This document shows, piece by piece, positions 6,334-8,902 of a stretch of DNA of 8,902 nucleotides. The first letter of the stretch is position 1. Each line of letters opens with the position of its first letter. This DNA is from Anaerolineaceae bacterium (GTDB taxonomy: Bacteria > Chloroflexota > Anaerolineae > JAAYZQ01). Location of the stretch: positions 1-8,902 of the forward strand of contig JAAYZQ010000158.1 in the NCBI GenBank assembly GCA_012514775.1. The letters are read 5' to 3'. The notes beneath the pieces are model-generated. The model made no database searches. It saw only the letters and a program-made list of their open reading frames with translations, and had not been told where the DNA came from. The translations under genes were made by a program, and so were the position numbers.

Positions 6334-6837
6334 TCAGACGGCAAAGGCGCTGTGGCGAAACTCGTGCAACAACGCCCTGTAGCGGTCGCCGCTGGCGTGC
6401 AGGAGAATGCCACGCTTGCTCTCGCCCAGGTGCCGGAACCTCAGCCACAGGCGCTCGGGCGGCAGCAGCGACTCTATGCGTTCCGCCCACTCGATGATGC
6501 ACACGCCGTCGCCCCCCAGGTAGTCGTCCAGGCCAAAGGCCAGGGCCTCCTGCGGGGCGTCCTCCAGGCGGTAGACGTCGACGTGATACAGGGGCGGGGC
6601 CGGAGGAGGCGGGCGATACTCGGCCACGAGGGTAAAGGTCGGGCTCGTGATGGGCTCGGCGACCCCCATGCCCTGTCCGACGCCCTGCACCAGGGACGTC
6701 TTGCCCGTGCCCAGGTCACCTTCGAGGCCCACCACGTCGCCGGGGCGCAGCAGCATGCCCAGGCGCGCGCCAAACCTTCTCGTCTGTGCAGCACTGTGGC
6801 TGATGATGTCGAGTGTATCTTGGTCCAAAACCGGCAT
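6334..6837 (-). CDS. tsaE: tRNA t6A37 biosynthesis ATPase TsaE
   Basis: The product is 167 aa, in the family range. TsaE is the P-loop ATPase that binds the TsaB-TsaD complex and supports t6A formation. The Walker A motif is GDLGTGKTS at 40-48. Family signatures SPTFTLVAEY (65-74), YHVDVYRL (84-91) and IIEWAER (114-120) are all present. A Pro-rich patch (RPPPPAPP, 75-82) lengthens the loop before the HVDVYRL strand. The ATG at 6837 is chosen because AGGG lies eight bases upstream and because the predicted transcript begins near 6851. The longer frame starting with TTG at 6858 would begin inside the -10 box and is ruled out if that promoter is used. This is the first gene of the tsaE-tsaB-rimI cluster, and divergent from a metallophosphoesterase. 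Confidence 0.95.
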   Translation of the reverse strand: MPVLDQDTLDIISHSAAQTRRFGARLGMLLRPGDVVGLEGDLGTGKTSLVQGVGQGMGVAEPITSPTFTLVAEYRPPPPAPPLYHVDVYRLEDAPQEALAFGLDDYLGGDGVCIIEWAERIESLLPPERLWLRFRHLGESKRGILLHASGDRYRALLHEFRHSAFAV

Positions 6838-6857
6838 ATTCTGCACCCTGAGGGGCA

Positions 6858-6886
6858 ATTATACACCGAGTACGCACAAACGACAA
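6858..6886 (-). promoter_or_regulatory. Promoter of the tsaE-tsaB-rimI cluster
   Basis: On the - strand, TTGTCG (-35, 6886-6881) and a perfect TATAAT (-10, 6863-6858) are separated by exactly 17 bases. Transcription should begin near 6851, leaving a leader of about 14 bases before the tsaE ATG. It is back-to-back with the + strand promoter at 6891-6919. Confidence 0.8.
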
Positions 6887-6890
6887 GCAC

Positions 6891-6919
6891 TTGACCGGAA
6901 CTGGACTTGGTGGTATGAT
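6891..6919 (+). promoter_or_regulatory. Promoter of the metallophosphoesterase/methyltransferase unit
   Basis: TTGACC (-35, 6891-6896) and TATGAT (-10, 6914-6919) are separated by exactly 17 bases, each matching consensus at five of six positions. Transcription should begin near 6926, about 22 bases before the ATG at 6948. Its -35 box is only four bases from the -35 box of the opposing tsaE promoter. Confidence 0.8.
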
Positions 6920-6947
6920 GTGGCGCAGTCTAGAAGAAGGACATCGA

Positions 6948-7679
6948 ATGCGCTACCTGGTTCTTTCCGATATTCACAGCAACCTCGAAGCCTTCCAAGC
7001 TGTGTTGGACGACGCCGGTCCTGTAGACGAGATATGGTGCCTGGGTGACGTGGTAGGCTACGGACCCGACCCCAACGCCTGTGTTGACCTGCTTCGCTCG
7101 CAGCGGCACATTTGCATTGCCGGAAACCACGACTGGGCCACCCTCGGCAAGCTGGACCTGCGAGACTTTAACCCCGATGCCCGCGAGGCAAACCTCTGGA
7201 ATCGCAAGCAGTTGACCTCCGAAAACCTCGCCTACCTGGACGCTCTGCCCGAGACGCTGGTGCACGGAGACTTTACCCTCGCCCACGGCAGTCCCCGGCA
7301 CCCCATCTGGGAGTATATCATCTATTCGTCCACGGCCGAGGTCAACTTTCAGCACTTTGAGACGCCCTACTGCTTTTCCGGCCACACCCACACGCCCGTC
7401 ATCTTTCGCCTGCAGGCCAACAGCGAGGCCGTGGCCGATGCCCTGCCGCCTGTCCTGAACGAGGCCATCGCCCTGGGCAGCGAGCGGCTCATCATCAACC
7501 CCGGGAGCGTCGGCCAGCCCCGCGACGGAGACCCCCGGGCGAGCTATGTCCTGCTCGACGACGAGGCCATGACCCTGGAGCACCGCCGCGTCGCCTATCC
7601 CCTGGAAACCACCCAGGCCAAGATGTTGGAGCACGGCCTTCCCCTGCGCCTCGTCCTGCGCCTGGGCTACGGCTGGTAA
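6948..7679 (+). CDS. Metallophosphoesterase family protein (YfcE/Metallophos_2-like)
   Basis: The product is 243 aa with the complete calcineurin-like phosphoesterase motif set: DIHSN at 8-12 (Asp8, His10), GDVVGYGPDP at 33-42 (Asp34), GNHD at 59-62, AHGSP at 112-116 and GHTHTP at 145-150. The family's NPGSVGQPRDGDPRAS block is at 184-199. These residues bind two metal ions and hydrolyse phosphoester bonds. Small proteins of this type act on cyclic nucleotides, dinucleoside polyphosphates or phosphoproteins, and the sequence does not say which applies. No signal peptide is seen, so it is probably cytoplasmic. The ATG at 6948 follows AGAAGG with a 7-base gap. The frame runs upstream to 6891 but would include the promoter, so it is rejected. 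A methyltransferase follows within about 25 bases. Confidence 0.93.
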   Translation: MRYLVLSDIHSNLEAFQAVLDDAGPVDEIWCLGDVVGYGPDPNACVDLLRSQRHICIAGNHDWATLGKLDLRDFNPDAREANLWNRKQLTSENLAYLDALPETLVHGDFTLAHGSPRHPIWEYIIYSSTAEVNFQHFETPYCFSGHTHTPVIFRLQANSEAVADALPPVLNEAIALGSERLIINPGSVGQPRDGDPRASYVLLDDEAMTLEHRRVAYPLETTQAKMLEHGLPLRLVLRLGYGW

Positions 7680-7703
7680 CCGCCGGCCCTCTCCTTGCGC
7701 ACC

Positions 7704-8447
7704 GTGGCAGAGGACAAGGCCATCAAGCTGGGCCACCCCAGCTACGTCTGGCGCTTTGGCCAGGAGCGCCGCCTGGAGCTGATTGACCGCCACGCCCCCC
7801 TGGAGGGGCGCACCATCCTCGACGTCGGGTGCGGCATTGGCACCTACGTGCGCGCCTTTCGCCGGTTCAGCCCCCACGTCCACGGCGTCGACCTGGACGC
7901 GGAAAAGGCGGTCGAGGCGGCCCGCGAGCTGCCCCACATTGCCCAGGCCTCGGCCGAGGAGCTGCCCTACCCCGAGGGCGCCTTTGACGTCGTCCTGTCT
8001 CACGAGGTCATCGAGCACGTGGGCGACGACCGGCAAGCCATTGCCGACGCCGTGCGGGTGTTGCGCAGCCCCGGCGCGGGGGCCACGGGCGGGCGGTTGG
8101 TCATCTTTGCGCCCAACCGCCTCTACCCCTTCGAGACCCACGGCGTCTACTGGCGCGGGCGCTACCACTTTGGCAACGTGCCCCTGGTCAACTATCTGCC
8201 CGATCGCTGGCGCAATCGCTTCTGCCCCCACGTGCGGGTCTACACCCGGCGCGACCTTCGCCGGCTGCTGGCCGGCCTCCCCGTCAAGATCGTCGTCCAC
8301 AGCCAGGTCTTTCCCGGTTACGACAAGATCGTGCGCCGGCACCGGCGGCTGGGCGCCCTGCTGCGGCACGTCACCTATTTCCTGGAGAGCACGCCCCTGC
8401 GCGCCCTGGGCCTGTCGCACCTGTTGGTCGTCGAGAAGACAAGCTGA
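7704..8447 (+). CDS. Class I SAM-dependent methyltransferase
   Basis: The product is 247 aa with a Rossmann methyltransferase fold. Motif I is ILDVGCGIGTYV (38-49), the acidic end of strand 2 is HGVDLD (60-65), SAEELPY is at 83-89, and motif IV is FDVVLSHEVIEHV (94-106). The later block APNRLYPFETHG (136-147), then YHFGNVPLVNYLP (154-166), marks a recognisable but poorly characterised bacterial subfamily. The methyl acceptor cannot be told from sequence. Arg-rich segments near 167-220 could contact an acidic partner or membrane surface. The start is uncertain: GTG at 7704 is given, TTG at 7695 is in the same frame, and neither has a clear SD. The gene begins about 24 bases after the metallophosphoesterase stop, so the two are probably one transcription unit. 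No terminator with a T tract follows the gene. Confidence 0.88.
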   Translation: MAEDKAIKLGHPSYVWRFGQERRLELIDRHAPLEGRTILDVGCGIGTYVRAFRRFSPHVHGVDLDAEKAVEAARELPHIAQASAEELPYPEGAFDVVLSHEVIEHVGDDRQAIADAVRVLRSPGAGATGGRLVIFAPNRLYPFETHGVYWRGRYHFGNVPLVNYLPDRWRNRFCPHVRVYTRRDLRRLLAGLPVKIVVHSQVFPGYDKIVRRHRRLGALLRHVTYFLESTPLRALGLSHLLVVEKTS

Positions 8448-8453
8448 GAGGCT

Positions 8454-8465
8454 TGACCATAACGT
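8454..8465 (+). repeat. Left copy of a 12-bp direct repeat
   Basis: TGACCATAACGT begins 6 bases after the methyltransferase stop and recurs exactly at 8587-8598. The two copies bracket the palindromic element centred near 8530. The left copy runs into the 8-bp palindrome TAACGTTA (8460-8467). Confidence 0.75.
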
Positions 8466-8488
8466 TACGGATTGCATTGTCTCTTGAC

Positions 8489-8569
8489 TGCCTTTGGGAT
8501 GGCCGAGCACCAGCTCGGCAGGTTGCGTGTAGTGAGAAACGCCGAGCCGGCGCTCGGCGATCCCAGGCA
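8489..8569. repeat. Long imperfect palindrome / potential extended hairpin
   Basis: The left arm reads TGCCT-tt-GGGAT-g-GCCGAGC-a-CC-a-GCTCGGC (8489-8519). The right arm reads GCCGAGC-c-GG-c-GCTCGGC-g-ATCCC-AGGCA (8541-8569). They pair over about 26 bp with one 2-base bulge and three single mismatches, and a further GTT/AAC pair near the loop. Each half can instead fold alone: GCCGAGC-ACCA-GCTCGGC (8502-8519) and CGCCGAGC-CGGC-GCTCGGCG (8540-8559). No T tract follows, so it is not an ordinary terminator. It could be a repetitive palindromic or MITE-like element, or a 3' stabiliser of the methyltransferase mRNA. Confidence 0.75.
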
Positions 8570-8586
8570 ACAGGACCGACTTGCCG

Positions 8587-8598
8587 TGACCATAACGT
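8587..8598 (+). repeat. Right copy of the 12-bp direct repeat
   Basis: TGACCATAACGT is identical to 8454-8465, 133 bases downstream of it, and is followed by ACAACGG where the left copy has TACGG. It ends just before the tRNA promoter. Confidence 0.75.
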
Positions 8599-8607
8599 AC
8601 AACGGGC

Positions 8608-8636
8608 TTGCCTGATTCATTGGTCTGTGTTATAAT
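8608..8636 (+). promoter_or_regulatory. Promoter of tRNA-Ser(CGA)
   Basis: TTGCCT (-35, 8608-8613) and a perfect TATAAT (-10, 8631-8636) are separated by exactly 17 bases. Transcription should start near 8643, about six bases before the tRNA 5' end. Confidence 0.8.
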
Positions 8637-8648
8637 CCCCCGTTGCGT

Positions 8649-8734
8649 GGAGGGGTAGCATAGTTGGCCTAATGCGCGCGTCTCGAAAACGCGTGAGCAG
8701 AAATGCTCCGTGGGTTCGAATCCCACCCCCTCCG
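8649..8734 (+). tRNA. tRNA-Ser (anticodon CGA)
   Basis: A complete class II cloverleaf can be drawn. The acceptor is GGAGGGG (8649-8655) with CCCCTCC (8727-8733). The D stem is GCA/TGC, with GG in the loop. The anticodon stem is CGCGT (8677-8681) with ACGCG (8689-8693), around loop CTCGAAA with anticodon CGA at 8684-8686. The long variable arm is GAGCA-GAAA-TGCTC, and the T arm is GTGGG-TTCGAAT-CCCAC. The discriminator is G, as expected for serine tRNAs. The 3' CCA is not encoded (CCT follows), so it must be added by tRNA nucleotidyltransferase. It reads the codon UCG. Confidence 0.96.
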
Positions 8735-8823
8735 CCTGGGGCCTTTCCCGAGCCAGGTCGACTGCGCCGTGGAGTTCGGCATCAAGATCGGGGTAGCTGG
8801 AGTCGCATAATGGCGGATGCAAT

Positions 8824-8852
8824 TTGACATTTCGTTTGAATGTCAGTATACT
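8824..8852 (+). promoter_or_regulatory. Near-consensus promoter facing out of the window
   Basis: TTGACA (-35, 8824-8829, six of six) and TATACT (-10, 8847-8852, five of six) are separated by exactly 17 bases. Transcription should start near 8858-8861. The transcribed gene lies mostly or wholly beyond the right edge. A GTG at 8863 opens a frame to the end of the window, but has no SD and is too short to judge. Confidence 0.8.
8825..8845. promoter_or_regulatory. Operator-like dyad inside the right-edge promoter
   Basis: TGACATT (8825-8831) and AATGTCA (8839-8845) are a perfect 7-bp inverted repeat with a 7-base spacer. The dyad occupies most of the -35 box and the whole -10/-35 spacer. A protein bound here would block RNA polymerase, so a repressor site is inferred. 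Its regulator is unknown. Confidence 0.5.
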
Positions 8853-8902
8853 AAGCCGCCATGTGACCCTGGAAGCGCTTGGGCCCGGGGGGCCGTACGC
8901 GA

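Noticed and set aside
6930..8822. A 630-codon open frame on the - strand covering the metallophosphoesterase, methyltransferase and tRNA
   Set aside because: It is antisense to two well-supported genes with promoters and SDs, and its N-terminal part reads GVGFEPTEHFCSRVF from the reverse complement of tRNA-Ser, a known spurious-protein signature.
8735..8823. A possible terminator after the tRNA (CCTGG ... CCAGG)
   Set aside because: The stem is only 5 bp and no T tract follows. I see no supportable gene or signal in this short stretch.
8649..8902. tRNA-Ser as an integration site for a mobile element
   Set aside because: No second copy of the tRNA 3' end, no integrase gene and no composition change are visible within the window.
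1..8902. CRISPR array, insertion sequence, toxin-antitoxin or phage-defence genes
   Set aside because: No regularly spaced repeats, transposase motifs or defence-type proteins were found. Apart from the 8454-8598 element the window is ordinary housekeeping sequence.

Overview
The window is GC-rich bacterial DNA with dense gene packing, consensus sigma70-type promoters and several GTG/TTG starts preceded by strong Shine-Dalgarno (SD) sites. An RNase J, a 4Fe-4S family 4 uracil-DNA glycosylase, a multi-zinc-ribbon protein and a 'PNRLYPFETHG' methyltransferase together suggest a Chloroflexota-like bacterium. That placement is inference from family content, not a database match.

Layout. At the left edge is the 3' end of a + strand gene for an Ig-like, probably extracytoplasmic protein, closed by a strong intrinsic terminator. 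It converges on a long block of - strand genes. Read in transcription order from about 6860 down to 455, these are tsaE, tsaB and rimI; then, from their own promoter, a multi-zinc-ribbon protein and a family 4 UDG; then RNase J, a dual-specificity phosphatase and a diacylglycerol-kinase-like lipid kinase. The last two overlap by 20 bases. At about 6888 a symmetric pair of divergent promoters, with -35 boxes only 4 bp apart, drives the tsa cluster leftward and a metallophosphoesterase plus a SAM methyltransferase rightward. Right of the methyltransferase lies a gene-free stretch holding a long imperfect palindrome inside a 12-bp direct repeat. It is followed by a promoter, a tRNA-Ser(CGA) gene, and a near-consensus promoter with a perfect dyad in its spacer that faces out of the window.

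How the genes relate. TsaE and TsaB belong to the t6A37 tRNA-modification machinery, and RimI is a common genomic companion; TsaD and TsaC are not in the window. UDG, RNase J and tRNA-Ser are housekeeping functions of DNA repair, RNA decay and translation. The kinase/phosphatase pair probably acts in phospholipid or signalling-lipid metabolism. Nothing here amounts to a clear new multi-gene system. The best leads are the UDG ending in an exact sliding-clamp-binding pentapeptide, the uncharacterised zinc-ribbon partner encoded with it, the overlapping phosphatase/lipid-kinase pair, the palindromic intergenic element near the tRNA, and the operator-like dyad at the right edge.
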